64,000 nucleotides of DNA, from the NCBI RefSeq assembly GCF_000719865.1, contig NZ_JOID01000015.1, positions 124,001 to 188,000 of the forward strand. Direction: 5' to 3'. The position numbers were made by a program, and so were the translations under genes. Positions 52,254 to 61,115 of this stretch are shown in pieces. A model generated the notes under the pieces. The model saw only the letters and a list, made by a program, of their open reading frames with translations, did no database searches and was not told the origin of the DNA. This DNA comes from Streptomyces albus subsp. albus (GTDB lineage: Bacteria > Actinomycetota > Actinomycetes > Streptomycetales > Streptomycetaceae). How positions within the stretch are numbered: the stretch's first letter is position 1; the number at the start of each line of letters is the position of its first letter.

Positions 52254-54698
52254 ATGAACCAGGGCAAGGCCACCGGCCCGAAGCCGCAGTGGTGGAGCCG
52301 CCCGCGGGGCGGCACCGCCCCCGACCCGGCAGCGTCCCTCGCCCCCGAGCGGGCAGCCGAGCCGTCGCCCGCCGCCCCGTCATCCGTGCCCGGCCCCGGC
52401 ACCCCGTCCGGCTCCGGCGCCCGGGCTCAGGCTCCGGACTGCCACGCCTCGGAGCCCCCCGCAGGCCCCGAAATCTCTGCCGACGGCTCCTCTTCCGGAC
52501 CGGACGGCTCCACGACGACCCTGCCGGGCGCGGCGGTTCCTGGAAGCCGGGCTTCCGCGGCCTCCGCTCCGGACCACGGTGAACGACCCGGCGCGGGCCT
52601 TCCCCCGCACGTCCCGGGCGGTGGCGCGGCTCCGGGTGCGGCGGGCACGGCAGAGGAGCCACGCCCCCTTACCGGCGCTGCGGCGACCGGTGCTGCGGCG
52701 ACCGGGGTGCCGGCGGCGGAACCGCCCGTTCCAGGGCCCGCGCCGACCCCTCCCGGCCCGGGGGCGGAACAGCCCGCCGGCGAGCCGCGGCACGCGGCCG
52801 ATCCGTACGGCACCCCGCCCTACGGCACCCCCGGCCCCTGGGCCCCCGCGCCGCCGGTCCAGCGTCCGGCGGTCACCCCGGCCCGGGGCACGGTCCTGCC
52901 GCCGGACGCTCCCCTTCCGGCGCCGCCGGCGGGGACGGGAGCGGGGGACGGGAGCGGCGAACGGCTCACCGCGTCCGTACCGCCGCCGTGCCCGCAGCCC
53001 GCGCCTGCTGCCTCCCTGGCGCCGCCGCAGGGGCCGCAGGCGCCTCCGGCAACGGCCGTACAACCCGGGCGCAGCGAGGAGCCCGGTGCGGCCGCGGACC
53101 GGCCCCTGCCGGCCGCCACCACGGGACCGGACGCCGGCACAGCGCCCGTCACAGCCGCGCCCATCTCGCCCGCGACGGGTGGTGCCGCCCCGGCCGGCCC
53201 TACCTCCGCCGGCCCCGCGGCGGCCTCCGGTGGCTCGGCGGCAGAGGGCTCCGCGCCCGCCGCCGGCCCCGCGCCCGCAGCGGCCCCTGCCGGCTTGCCC
53301 GCACCGGCTGGACCGGTCGCCCACACGGCGCCCGGGGAAGCGGAGCCGTCGCCGGCCTCCGCAGCAGCCGACGGCGCCTCATCCACACCCCCGCCCCTGC
53401 CCGTTCCGGCGCCCGCGCCGTGGCCCGCGCCCGCCGGCTCCGGGACGGCCGCCGGGATGCCGTCCGTACCGTCCGCGCCCGGAGCCGGCGGGCACTGGGA
53501 GCGGTACGACCCCTGGGCCGCTCCCGGCGCCCCGGCTCCCGGAGCCCTCCCCGCCCCGGGCGGACCGCTGCCCGCCGTCCGCCGTCGGGGCCGCTCCCGG
53601 GGCGCCCTTGTGGCGGGCGCGCTGCTGCTGACCCTGGTGGCGGGGGCCATCGGCGGCGGCGTCGGCGCGTACATCGAGCGCAACGGCGGCGTGGTCGACG
53701 TCGCGCTGCCGCAGGCGCCCGCCGAGGACCGCCCCCGCGACCCCGGCAGCGTCGCGGGCATCGCCGAGGCCGCGCTGCCCGGTGTGGTGACCTTCCACGT
53801 CAAGGGCGGCGGCAAGGAGGGGACGGGCACCGGCTTCGTCCTCGACCGGCGCGGCCACATCCTGACCAACAACCACGTGGTGGAGGCCGCCGCGTCGGGC
53901 GGCGACATCTCGGTGACCTTCAGCGGCGGTGCGACGGCCGAGGCCGAGATCGTCGGCCGCGACAGCGGCTACGACCTGGCGGTGGTCCGGGTCTCCGGGG
54001 TGCGGGGGCTGCGTCCGCTGCGGCTCGGCAACTCCGACTCCGTCCGGGTCGGCGACCCGGTCGTCGCCATCGGCGCTCCGTACGATCTGGCGGGCACCGT
54101 CACCTCCGGCATCATCAGCGCCAAGGAACGCCCGATCACCGCGGGCGGCGGCAAGGACGGGGGGAGCGACGTCAGCTATGTGGACGCGATCCAGACGGAC
54201 GCGCCCATCAACCCGGGGAACTCCGGCGGTCCGCTGATGGACATGGAGGGCCGGGTCATCGGGATCAACAGCGCGATCCGGGCCGCCGACGACGAGACGG
54301 GGCTCGGCGCCAGCCAGGGCGGCAGCATCGGCCTCGGCTTCGCCATCCCGGTCAACCAGGGCAAGCGGGTGGCCGAGGAACTGATCAACACCGGCCGGGC
54401 CACCCACCCTGTGATAGGCGTCACCCTCGACATGCGCTTCACGGGCGACGGCGCCAAGGTCGGCGCGGACGACGGCGACCGCCCGGCGGTCACGCCCGAC
54501 GGCCCGGGCGACAAGGCGGGCATCAAGCCCGGTGACGTCATCACCGCGGTGAACGGCGCCCGCGTGCACAACGGCGAGGAGCTGATCGTGAAGATCCGCG
54601 CGCACCGGCCCGGCGACCGGCTCGAGCTCACCCTGAAGCGGGACGGCCGGGAGCGCACGCTGCGGCTGACCCTGGGGTCGGCGAGCGACGAGGAGTGA
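52254..54698 (+). CDS. HtrA/DegP-like trypsin-type serine protease with PDZ domain
   Basis: 814 aa from ATG 52254. The first ~440 residues are a Pro/Ala-rich disordered cytoplasmic tail, followed by a basic RRRGRSRG, a transmembrane helix (GALVAGALLLTLVAGAIGGG), the protease domain, and a C-terminal PDZ domain (about residues 720-810, with KAGIKPGDVITAVNG). Catalytic triad: His in LTNNHVVEA, Asp in SGYDLAVVRV, Ser in NPGNSGGPLMD. It corresponds to Rv1223 (HtrA) after sigE-rseA and probably degrades misfolded envelope proteins. The tail is much longer than in mycobacteria. Confidence 0.93.
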   Translation: MNQGKATGPKPQWWSRPRGGTAPDPAASLAPERAAEPSPAAPSSVPGPGTPSGSGARAQAPDCHASEPPAGPEISADGSSSGPDGSTTTLPGAAVPGSRASAASAPDHGERPGAGLPPHVPGGGAAPGAAGTAEEPRPLTGAAATGAAATGVPAAEPPVPGPAPTPPGPGAEQPAGEPRHAADPYGTPPYGTPGPWAPAPPVQRPAVTPARGTVLPPDAPLPAPPAGTGAGDGSGERLTASVPPPCPQPAPAASLAPPQGPQAPPATAVQPGRSEEPGAAADRPLPAATTGPDAGTAPVTAAPISPATGGAAPAGPTSAGPAAASGGSAAEGSAPAAGPAPAAAPAGLPAPAGPVAHTAPGEAEPSPASAAADGASSTPPPLPVPAPAPWPAPAGSGTAAGMPSVPSAPGAGGHWERYDPWAAPGAPAPGALPAPGGPLPAVRRRGRSRGALVAGALLLTLVAGAIGGGVGAYIERNGGVVDVALPQAPAEDRPRDPGSVAGIAEAALPGVVTFHVKGGGKEGTGTGFVLDRRGHILTNNHVVEAAASGGDISVTFSGGATAEAEIVGRDSGYDLAVVRVSGVRGLRPLRLGNSDSVRVGDPVVAIGAPYDLAGTVTSGIISAKERPITAGGGKDGGSDVSYVDAIQTDAPINPGNSGGPLMDMEGRVIGINSAIRAADDETGLGASQGGSIGLGFAIPVNQGKRVAEELINTGRATHPVIGVTLDMRFTGDGAKVGADDGDRPAVTPDGPGDKAGIKPGDVITAVNGARVHNGEELIVKIRAHRPGDRLELTLKRDGRERTLRLTLGSASDEE

Positions 54699-55046
54699 CG
54701 GACGGCCGCGCGGTGCGGAGCGCCGGCCGTCCTCCGCGCCGGGCGAGCCGCGAACGGCAGCGGGCGGCCGCGAGCACCGGGCCGGCGGCGCGCTCCCCGC
54801 GGCCCACGCGAGCCCCGCGGCCGGTCCGCCCGCTCCGTCCGGTCCCCCCGGCCGGCCCGGTCCGCCCGGCCCCGCCGGGAACCGGCCCCCCGCCGTACTC
54901 CCGCGCTTCACCGCGCCGTTCCCCCGGCGGTACCGCCCACCCCGCACCGCCGGGTACCGTGGACGGGGCCCCGACCCGTCCCCCCGTCGGTCCCCGGCGG
55001 CGGCGACCCCCGACCAGCGGGCCGCGGACGTCCCAAGGAGCTGACG
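54699..55046. other. Spacer between htrA-like gene and tatB
   Basis: 348 bp with no gene. It begins with the hairpin 54700-54732 and continues as very GC-rich Pro/Arg-coding-like shadow sequence. The tatB promoter must lie near the end, but was not recognised. A GGAG ribosome site precedes tatB. Confidence 0.5.
54700..54732 (+). terminator. Hairpin after htrA-like gene
   Basis: 9-bp stem (54700-54708 with 54724-54732) with a 15-nt loop that can pair further; begins right at the stop codon. Confidence 0.55.
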
Positions 55047-55532
55047 GTGTTCAACGACATAAGCACGCTGGAACTCTTGGCTCTCGTGATCCTCGCGGTG
55101 CTCGTCTTCGGCCCGGAGAAGCTGCCCAAGGTGATCCAGGACGCCTCGCGCCTCATCCGCAGGATCCGGGACTTCTCGGAGAACGCCAAGGCGGACATCC
55201 GCTCGGAACTGGGCCCGGAGTTCAAGGACTTCGAGTTCGACGACCTGAACCCGAAGAACTTCGTCCGCAAGCAGCTCCTGGAGAACGACGAGCTCGGGAT
55301 CAAGGAGATCCGCAGCAGCCTCGACCTCCGCAAGGAGATGAACGAGGTGGCGGACGCCGTCAACGGCCGGGACGGTGACGCGTCCGGCGGCGGCTCCACG
55401 AGTGGTTCCCGGATCTCCCTGGAGAAGTCCTCCGGCACCACGGGGGGCACGGGCGGCGGCTCCGACCTGCTGCGCAAGCGGGACCGGCTGGAGTCGGGCG
55501 AACGCCCGCCCTTCGATATGGATGCCACCTGA
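55047..55532 (+). CDS. tatB: Twin-arginine translocase component TatB
   Basis: 161 aa, GTG start. N-terminal transmembrane helix with a conserved Glu near its start (FNDISTLELLALVILAVLVF), hinge GPEKLPK and an amphipathic helix (VIQDASRLIRRIRDFSENAK), then an acidic, Gly/Ser-rich tail. With TatC it forms the receptor for folded Tat substrates; tatA/tatC lie elsewhere. Same order after htrA as Rv1224. Confidence 0.93.
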   Translation: MFNDISTLELLALVILAVLVFGPEKLPKVIQDASRLIRRIRDFSENAKADIRSELGPEFKDFEFDDLNPKNFVRKQLLENDELGIKEIRSSLDLRKEMNEVADAVNGRDGDASGGGSTSGSRISLEKSSGTTGGTGGGSDLLRKRDRLESGERPPFDMDAT

Positions 55533-55649
55533 ACCAGGCATATGTCCGAACGAAACGACCGGTGTGGTTATCCTCCCTGTGTCCGGGGTCAGTCCGCCCG
55601 CTCGGCGGTTCGCCCTTCGGCAACGGGGCAATGAGGAAGGACCACGCAG

Positions 55650-56336
55650 ATGGAGACCACGAGCCGGGCAGAGGCGCAGGAAGCGCTCGACGGGCCCACG
55701 GTGGCCGACGGGACGGCCGGGGGCGGGGCCCGGAGGGTCCTGGACCCCCGCTCGGCGGACGGGTATCTGCGGGCCGACTTCCCCTGGTACGGCCTCGACG
55801 AGGCGTTCACCGGCCCCCGCTGGCTGACGGGCGTGGGGGTCGCCGCCGACGGCACCGTCGAGCACGGCTCCACCGGGCACGGTGAGGCCCCCGCGTACCG
55901 GTCGGAGACCGAGGAGCGGGACCAGCGCTTCGTGATCGTCGTGACGGTGGCCGGCCGGCCCGTGCGCAGCAGCGCCGACGGCACCGGCACCCTGGAGGCC
56001 ACCTCGGTCTCCTCGGCGGCCTGGCTCGCCGGCTCCGGGCTGCTGTCCCGCACCTGGCCGAACCAGATGGAGCGCTCGCTCCGCGAGGACTGGCTGGAGC
56101 AGCAGACGGCGATCGCCTGGGATCTCGCCGACGACCTGGACGGCCCGGCGTGGTCGGTGCTGTCGCTGCCGGTCGACGGGGTGCCGACGCCCTTCCGCCA
56201 CCGCGAGTCCGAGTACGGCTGGGTGCTGGCCGGGGAGGCGCCGGGCGGAGTGCTCCTGGGCGCGTACGGCCGCGGTATGAGCCCCTACGGGCTGGGTTTC
56301 GCGGTGATCAAGGACATCGCCGGATACGCCGGCTGA
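55650..56336 (+). CDS. Conserved hypothetical protein
   Basis: 228 aa, ATG 55650. No named domain recognised. No signal peptide or membrane segment. Mixed alpha/beta composition with several Trp/Tyr residues (LRADFPWYGLDE, WLEQQTAIAWDLADDLDGPAW, YGWVLAGEAPGGVLLGAYGRG). The repeated GVLLGAYGRGMSPYGLG-type C-terminus is distinctive. Located between tatB and mrp, in the slot of small unknown genes in mycobacteria. Confidence 0.75.
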   Translation: METTSRAEAQEALDGPTVADGTAGGGARRVLDPRSADGYLRADFPWYGLDEAFTGPRWLTGVGVAADGTVEHGSTGHGEAPAYRSETEERDQRFVIVVTVAGRPVRSSADGTGTLEATSVSSAAWLAGSGLLSRTWPNQMERSLREDWLEQQTAIAWDLADDLDGPAWSVLSLPVDGVPTPFRHRESEYGWVLAGEAPGGVLLGAYGRGMSPYGLGFAVIKDIAGYAG

Positions 56337-56347
56337 GCGGACGACGA

Positions 56348-56401
56348 CCGCGGGCCCCGTTCCGCCGCCCTCTGTGAGGGGCGGCCGAACGGGGCCCGCG
56401 G
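56348..56401. terminator. Bidirectional terminator between hypothetical and mrp genes
   Basis: Long stem of 15 bp plus 7 bp interrupted by one C-C mismatch (56348-56362/56387-56401; 56364-56370/56379-56385) and an 8-nt loop between convergent genes. Confidence 0.88.
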
Positions 56402-56418
56402 CGCGGAGCCCGGAGCTC

Positions 56419-57579
56419 TCAGAACTTGTTGCGCGGGGTGATCCCCAGCGCCATCCCCGACAGCCCGCGCTTGCGGCCGCCGAGCTTGCCCGCGATCGCG
56501 CGCAGCGCGCTGCCGGCCGGGGACCCGGGGTCGGTGAGCACGATCGGACGGCCCTCGTCGCCGCCCTCGCGCAGCCGGACGTCGATCGGGATGGTGCCGA
56601 GCACGGGGACGCTCGCACCGGTGGTCCGGGTCAGCCCCTCGGCGACCCGCTCGCCGCCGCCGCTGCCGAACACGTCCACCATCTCGTCGCAGTGCGGGCA
56701 GGGCATGCCCGACATGTTCTCGACCACGCCGACGATCTTCTGATGGGTCTGCACGGCGATGGAGCCCGCCCGCTCGGCGACCTCGGCCGCCGCCTGCTGG
56801 GGCGTGGTGACCACCAGGATCTCGGCACCGGGGACCAGCTGCGCCACGGAGATGGCGATGTCGCCCGTGCCCGGCGGCAGGTCGAGCAGCAGTACGTCGA
56901 GGTCGCCCCAGAAGACGTCCGCGAGGAACTGCTGGAGCGCCCGGTGCAGCATCGGCCCGCGCCACACCACGGGGGCGTTGCCGGGGGTGAACATGCCGAT
57001 GGAGATGACCTTCACGCCATGCGCCGAGGGCGGCATGATCATGTCCTCGACCTGGGTCGGCCGGGCCTCCGTGCCGAGCATGCGGGGCACCGAGTGGCCG
57101 TAGATGTCGGCGTCGACGACGCCGACCTTCAGGCCGTCGGCGGCCATCGCCGCGGCGAGGTTGACCGTCACCGAGGACTTGCCGACACCGCCCTTGCCGG
57201 AGGCCACCGCGTAGACGCGGGTGAGCGAGCCGGGCTTGGCGAAGGGCACCTCGCGCTCGGCCTTGCCGTCGCGGAGCGCGGCGGCCAGCTCCTTGCGCTG
57301 CTCGTCGCTCATCACGTCCAGCTCGACGCTCACGGAGGTGACGCCCTCGACGGCGGAGACGGCCTCGGTGACCTCACGGGTGATCGTGTCGCGCAGCGGG
57401 CAGCCGGACACCGTCAGGTACACACCGACCGCGACGGAGCCGCCGGCGGCGATGTCCACCGATTTGACCATCCCGAGCTCGGTGATGGGGCGGTGGATCT
57501 CCGGGTCGTTGACCGTCGCGAGGGCGGCGCGCACCGCCTCCTCGGAGGGCGCGGAGACGGGGGGAGTGTCGGTAGCCAT
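56419..57579 (-). CDS. Mrp/NBP35 family iron-sulfur cluster carrier ATPase
   Basis: 386 aa. N-terminal MIP18/DUF59-like domain (PEIHRPITELGMVKSV, SGCPLRD) then a deviant Walker A SGKGGVGKSS, switch DADIYGHSVPRMLG, and Walker B-like LLLDLPPGTGD. The CPHC motif (in MPCPHCDEM) near the C-terminus can bind a [4Fe-4S] cluster at the dimer interface. Loads Fe-S clusters onto apo-proteins in the cytosol. Orthologous in position to M. tuberculosis mrp (Rv1229c). ATG 57579. Confidence 0.93.
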   Translation of the reverse strand: MATDTPPVSAPSEEAVRAALATVNDPEIHRPITELGMVKSVDIAAGGSVAVGVYLTVSGCPLRDTITREVTEAVSAVEGVTSVSVELDVMSDEQRKELAAALRDGKAEREVPFAKPGSLTRVYAVASGKGGVGKSSVTVNLAAAMAADGLKVGVVDADIYGHSVPRMLGTEARPTQVEDMIMPPSAHGVKVISIGMFTPGNAPVVWRGPMLHRALQQFLADVFWGDLDVLLLDLPPGTGDIAISVAQLVPGAEILVVTTPQQAAAEVAERAGSIAVQTHQKIVGVVENMSGMPCPHCDEMVDVFGSGGGERVAEGLTRTTGASVPVLGTIPIDVRLREGGDEGRPIVLTDPGSPAGSALRAIAGKLGGRKRGLSGMALGITPRNKF

Positions 57580-57683
57580 ACCGTCGATGGTACGGCGCTC
57601 GCGCGGCTGTGCGGACGGCCGGTCCGGGAGGTGCGTCACAGTCCCCGGAGCAGCGGGGGGTCCGGGGGCGGGCCCGGTCGCCG

Positions 57684-58187
57684 TCAGCGCTCGGGGGAGT
57701 GTTCGCCGGCGGCCGCGCGGCTCTCCAGTTCCTTCAGCAGGTCCTGGAACTCGGAGCGGATCCAGTCCCGGGTGGCGACCTCCCCGAGGCCCATCCGCAG
57801 GGCGGCGATCTCCCGGGTCAGATATTCGGTGTCGGCGATGCTGCGTTCGTTCTGCTTGCGGTCCTGTTCGAGATTGACCCGGTCCCGGTCGTCCTGCCGG
57901 TTCTGCGCGAGCAGGATCAGCGGCGCGGCGTAGGACGCCTGCAGGGAGAGCATCAGGGTCAGGAAGATGAACGGGTACTCGTCGAAGCGCAGCGCCGGCG
58001 GGCCGAAGGTGTTCCACAGCAGCCACACCACGATGACGACCGTCATCCACACGATGAACCGCCCGGTGCCGAGGAACCGGGCGATCTTCTCGGAGACGCG
58101 GCCGAAGGCCTCCGGGTCGTACTCGGGCATCAGGCTGCGGCGGGGGGCCCGCGGCTGGTCGAGGCGGGTGCGTTCGGTCGTGCTCAT
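57684..58187 (-). CDS. DUF1003 domain membrane protein
   Basis: 167 aa. Two helices (FIVWMTVVIVVWLLW and FIFLTLMLSLQASYAAPLILLA) joined by a short loop with LRFDEYPF, then a charged coiled-coil tail (QDDRDRVNLEQDRKQNERSI). The DUF1003 family is of unknown function. Its start overlaps the MgtE_N-CBS gene stop by 4 bp (ATGA), so the two are coupled. Confidence 0.9.
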   Translation of the reverse strand: MSTTERTRLDQPRAPRRSLMPEYDPEAFGRVSEKIARFLGTGRFIVWMTVVIVVWLLWNTFGPPALRFDEYPFIFLTLMLSLQASYAAPLILLAQNRQDDRDRVNLEQDRKQNERSIADTEYLTREIAALRMGLGEVATRDWIRSEFQDLLKELESRAAAGEHSPER

Positions 58188-59470
58188 CGGCTGCCTCCGG
58201 GCAGGTTCTCGACCCCTACCGGCCCGTGGTACTCCGTCTCCCGCCAGTCCTCGGGGAGCAGGTGGTCGAGGACGTCGTCGACGGTCACGGCGCCCAGCAG
58301 GGAACCGCTCTCGTCGACGACCGCGGCCGCGACCAGGTTGTAGGTGGCGAGATAGCTGGTGACCTCGGGCAGCGGGGTCTCGGGGCGCAGTGGCTGCAGG
58401 TCCTTGTCGACGATGGAGCCGACGAGGGTGAACGGCGGGTCGCGCAGCAGCCGCTGGAAGTGCACGGTGCCGAGGAACTTCCCGGTGGGCGTCTCGTCCG
58501 GCGGCCGGGTGACGTACACCTGGGCGGCGAGCGCGGGGGAGAGGTCGCTGTTGCGGACCCGGGCCAGCGCGTGGGCGACGGTCGCGTCCGGGCGCAGCAC
58601 GATCGGGTCGGTGGTCATCAGACCGCCGGCCGTGCGCTCCTCGTAGGACATCAGCCGCAGGACGCCGGCCGCCTCCTGGGGTTGCATCAGCGCGAGCAGC
58701 CGGTCCTTGTCCCGCTCGGGCAGTTCGGAGAGCAGGTCGGCCGCGTCGTCGGGGTCCATCGCCTCCAGGACGTCCGCGGCGCGCTCCTCCTTGAGCTTGC
58801 CCATGATCTCCACCCGGTCGTCCTCCGGGAGTTCCTCCAGGATGTCGGCGAGCCGGTCGTCGTCGAGGGCCGAGGCGACCTCCACGCGGCGCTTGGCGGA
58901 GAGATGGTGCAGCACGTTGGCCAGGTCGGCCGGGCGGAGCTGCTCGAAGGTGGCGAGCAGATTGGCGGCGCCCTGGCCGTGTTCCTCCAGGGAGAAGCCG
59001 GTGACGGCCGACCAGTCGACGGTCAGCGCCTCGCCGCGGCGCCGCAGGGCGCCGCCCTTGCCGCGCCGGACGAACACCTTGTCGATCTCCCAGTCACGGC
59101 GGGCCGGGAGCTGGATGATCCCCACATCGAGCACCGTCACCTCCTCACCGCCCTCCACCAGGCGCACCCGCCGGTCGAGCAGTTCGCCGAGCACCAGGGT
59201 CTCCGTCGCCCGCTGCTCGAAGCGGCGCATGTTGACCACACCGGTGGTGATCACCTGCCCCGACTCCACGCCGGTCACCCGGGTCATGGGGACGAAGATG
59301 CGCCGCCGGCTCAGCACCTCCACGACCAGACCGACCAGGCGCGGGGGCCTGTTGCCCACCCGCAGCATCGCCACGAGGTCCCGGACCCGCCCCACCTGGT
59401 CGCCGTTGGGGTCGAACACCGGGACACCCGCGAGGTGCGAGACGAACACCCGGGGGGTGCCTGACGCCAT
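58184..59470 (-). CDS. Soluble MgtE N-terminal/CBS domain protein with PRC-like barrel
   Basis: 428 aa, ATG 59470 after an AAAGGAGA site. The N-terminal PRC-barrel-like region (VFDPNGDQVGRVRDLVAML and a second repeat) precedes the MgtE_N helical superhelix (ANVLHHLSAKRRVEVASALD, ADILEELPEDDRVEIMGKLK, AADVLEAMDPDDAADLLSEL) and two CBS domains (about residues 285-410). MgtE's transmembrane domain is absent, so this cannot be a channel. It may be the cytosolic Mg2+ sensor for a partner, plausibly the DUF1003 protein coupled downstream. Confidence 0.9.
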   Translation of the reverse strand: MASGTPRVFVSHLAGVPVFDPNGDQVGRVRDLVAMLRVGNRPPRLVGLVVEVLSRRRIFVPMTRVTGVESGQVITTGVVNMRRFEQRATETLVLGELLDRRVRLVEGGEEVTVLDVGIIQLPARRDWEIDKVFVRRGKGGALRRRGEALTVDWSAVTGFSLEEHGQGAANLLATFEQLRPADLANVLHHLSAKRRVEVASALDDDRLADILEELPEDDRVEIMGKLKEERAADVLEAMDPDDAADLLSELPERDKDRLLALMQPQEAAGVLRLMSYEERTAGGLMTTDPIVLRPDATVAHALARVRNSDLSPALAAQVYVTRPPDETPTGKFLGTVHFQRLLRDPPFTLVGSIVDKDLQPLRPETPLPEVTSYLATYNLVAAAVVDESGSLLGAVTVDDVLDHLLPEDWRETEYHGPVGVENLPGGSR

Positions 59471-59638
59471 GGCGCGGGTCTCCTTTGCCGGGAAAAACGG
59501 GCTGATGACGGGTTCAGGCTAACGTGCCCCGGTCCCGCCCGCCGGGGTGGCGCCGGGCCCCCGCGGGCCCGGCCGGGGGCCTGGACAGCACCGGTACGCT
59601 GCCGTCGAGTCCCCCCGCACTCAGGAGGCACAACCGAC

Positions 59639-60406
59639 GTGACCGCACATCTCCGGACCCCGGCCGCCGCCCCCCGCACACGCTACGCGGCGTCCGTGGC
59701 AGCGGTGTTGCTGGGCCTCACCGCTGCCCTCACGGGATGCTCGGCGGAGGAGAAGGACCCGGACGCGGGGACGAACGGGGTGGGCAAGCTCTCCGCCAAG
59801 AAGATCGAGGGCCGGGCCATCAAGGCCGCGGACGCCGCCGACGCCGTCCGGCTGTCCGGCAACGTCGTCAGCAAGGGCCGGACGTACGAGCTCGACATGC
59901 GGCTCAAGGAGGACGGCGGCAGCGGCCGGGTCACCGCCGGCTCCAGCACCTTCGAACTGCTGCGTGTCGAGAAGGACCTCTACCTCAAGGCCGACGCGGC
60001 GTTCTGGAAGAGCCGGCAGGAGAAGCCGAGCAAGGCGGACATCGAGGCGGCCGGGAAGCTCGACGACAAGTACGTCAAGGTGCCCACGAGCGACCCCGCG
60101 TACAAGCAGTTCACCGGGTTCACCGACATGGCGGTGCTGCTCGACGGGCTGCTCGTCCTCCACGGCGACCGGTCCAAGGAGGAGTACACGGAGGTCGGCG
60201 GCGTCCGCGCGATACGGGTGGCCGCCGGTGGCGGCGCCGGCGGCACCATCGACGTCTCCCTGGAGGGCACGCCGTATCCGCTGCGCTTCCAGCGGGCCGG
60301 GGACGCGGGGGTCCTCCGGCTCACCGACTGGAACAAGGACTTCGGCCTCAAGGCCCCGGAGAAGGGCGACATCGTCGACTACGGGCCGGAGATCACCACG
60401 GAGTGA
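59639..60406 (+). CDS. LppX/LprG-family lipoprotein
   Basis: 255 aa, GTG 59639 with an AGGAGG site. Signal peptide (YAASVAAVLLGLTAAL) and lipobox LTGC at about residues 33-36. The following LppX_LprAFG-like fold has VRLSGNVVSKGRTYELDMRL and DKYVKVPTSDPAYKQF. Mycobacterial LppX/LprG carry lipids in the periplasm; Streptomyces homologues are uncharacterised. Divergent from the MgtE_N gene; convergent with the gene at 60527. Confidence 0.85.
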   Translation: MTAHLRTPAAAPRTRYAASVAAVLLGLTAALTGCSAEEKDPDAGTNGVGKLSAKKIEGRAIKAADAADAVRLSGNVVSKGRTYELDMRLKEDGGSGRVTAGSSTFELLRVEKDLYLKADAAFWKSRQEKPSKADIEAAGKLDDKYVKVPTSDPAYKQFTGFTDMAVLLDGLLVLHGDRSKEEYTEVGGVRAIRVAAGGGAGGTIDVSLEGTPYPLRFQRAGDAGVLRLTDWNKDFGLKAPEKGDIVDYGPEITTE

Positions 60407-60526
60407 CACGGCGCCGGCCACGCGCCGCCGGACCGCTCGGCCGATCCCCGGGACCGTGAACGCCCGTCCCGCACAGCGCCGTACGCCCCGGGAGGCGGGG
60501 CCCGCCCACCCGTCGCCGACTCCGCG

Positions 60527-61084
60527 TCAGCGGCCCCCGCGCCCCCGCAGCAGCAGCTTCGGCAGGGCGCCCGGGGCCGCCCGCCGCGTGGTGGCGGGGG
60601 TGGCCGGCGGGGCCGCGGCCAGGGAGCCGTCCGGTAGCGGCGCCGGACCGCCGGCCGGGGTCAGCCGCAGTACCCGGCACTCGCGGGCCCAGCGCTCGGT
60701 GATGGTCTCCGAGTCCGGCGCGTTGAGCCGCTTGCCCTTGAGCTCGGCCACCGCGGCGGCCCACTCCGCGGAACCGGCCGCGAGTTCCGTGACGGTGGCC
60801 TCGAAGGAGACCAGCCGCCCGCCCTTGTCCTTGCTCCGCACCGTCACCGTCACGGTGGCCGGGCCCCGGGAGGCCTCCGCCCGGCCGAGCCCGGTGAGCG
60901 GCTGTTCGCCGGGCCCGTCGCCGACCACGCAGACGGCGCCCTCGTGCCAGACGTGCCACAGGGCGCGCTCCGGGCCCTCGGAGCCGCGCACCCAGACCAG
61001 CCCGGACTTCTTCGCGGCCTCCTCGATGAGCGCGCGCTCCAGCGGCGTCGCCGGCGCCCCCGTCTGCCCCTGCGTGCTTGTCAT
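60527..61084 (-). CDS. Conserved hypothetical protein
   Basis: 185 aa from ATG 61084, last gene before the LppX-like lipoprotein on the opposite strand. The core (ALIEEAAKKSGLVWVRG, ALWHVWHEGAVCVVGDGPGE, AEWAAAVAELKGKRLNAPD) has the length and strand pattern of small flavin-reductase-like split barrels, but I cannot confirm that. The C-terminal 45 residues are Ala/Pro-rich and basic. Follows corA by 31 bp on the same strand, so probably co-transcribed with it. Confidence 0.7.
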   Translation of the reverse strand: MTSTQGQTGAPATPLERALIEEAAKKSGLVWVRGSEGPERALWHVWHEGAVCVVGDGPGEQPLTGLGRAEASRGPATVTVTVRSKDKGGRLVSFEATVTELAAGSAEWAAAVAELKGKRLNAPDSETITERWARECRVLRLTPAGGPAPLPDGSLAAAPPATPATTRRAAPGALPKLLLRGRGGR

Positions 61085-61115
61085 GCCCGCCAGCCTACGC
61101 AGCCGCGGCGGGCGC

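Noticed and set aside
58184..59470. MgtE magnesium channel
   Set aside because: Has MgtE_N and CBS domains but no transmembrane segment.
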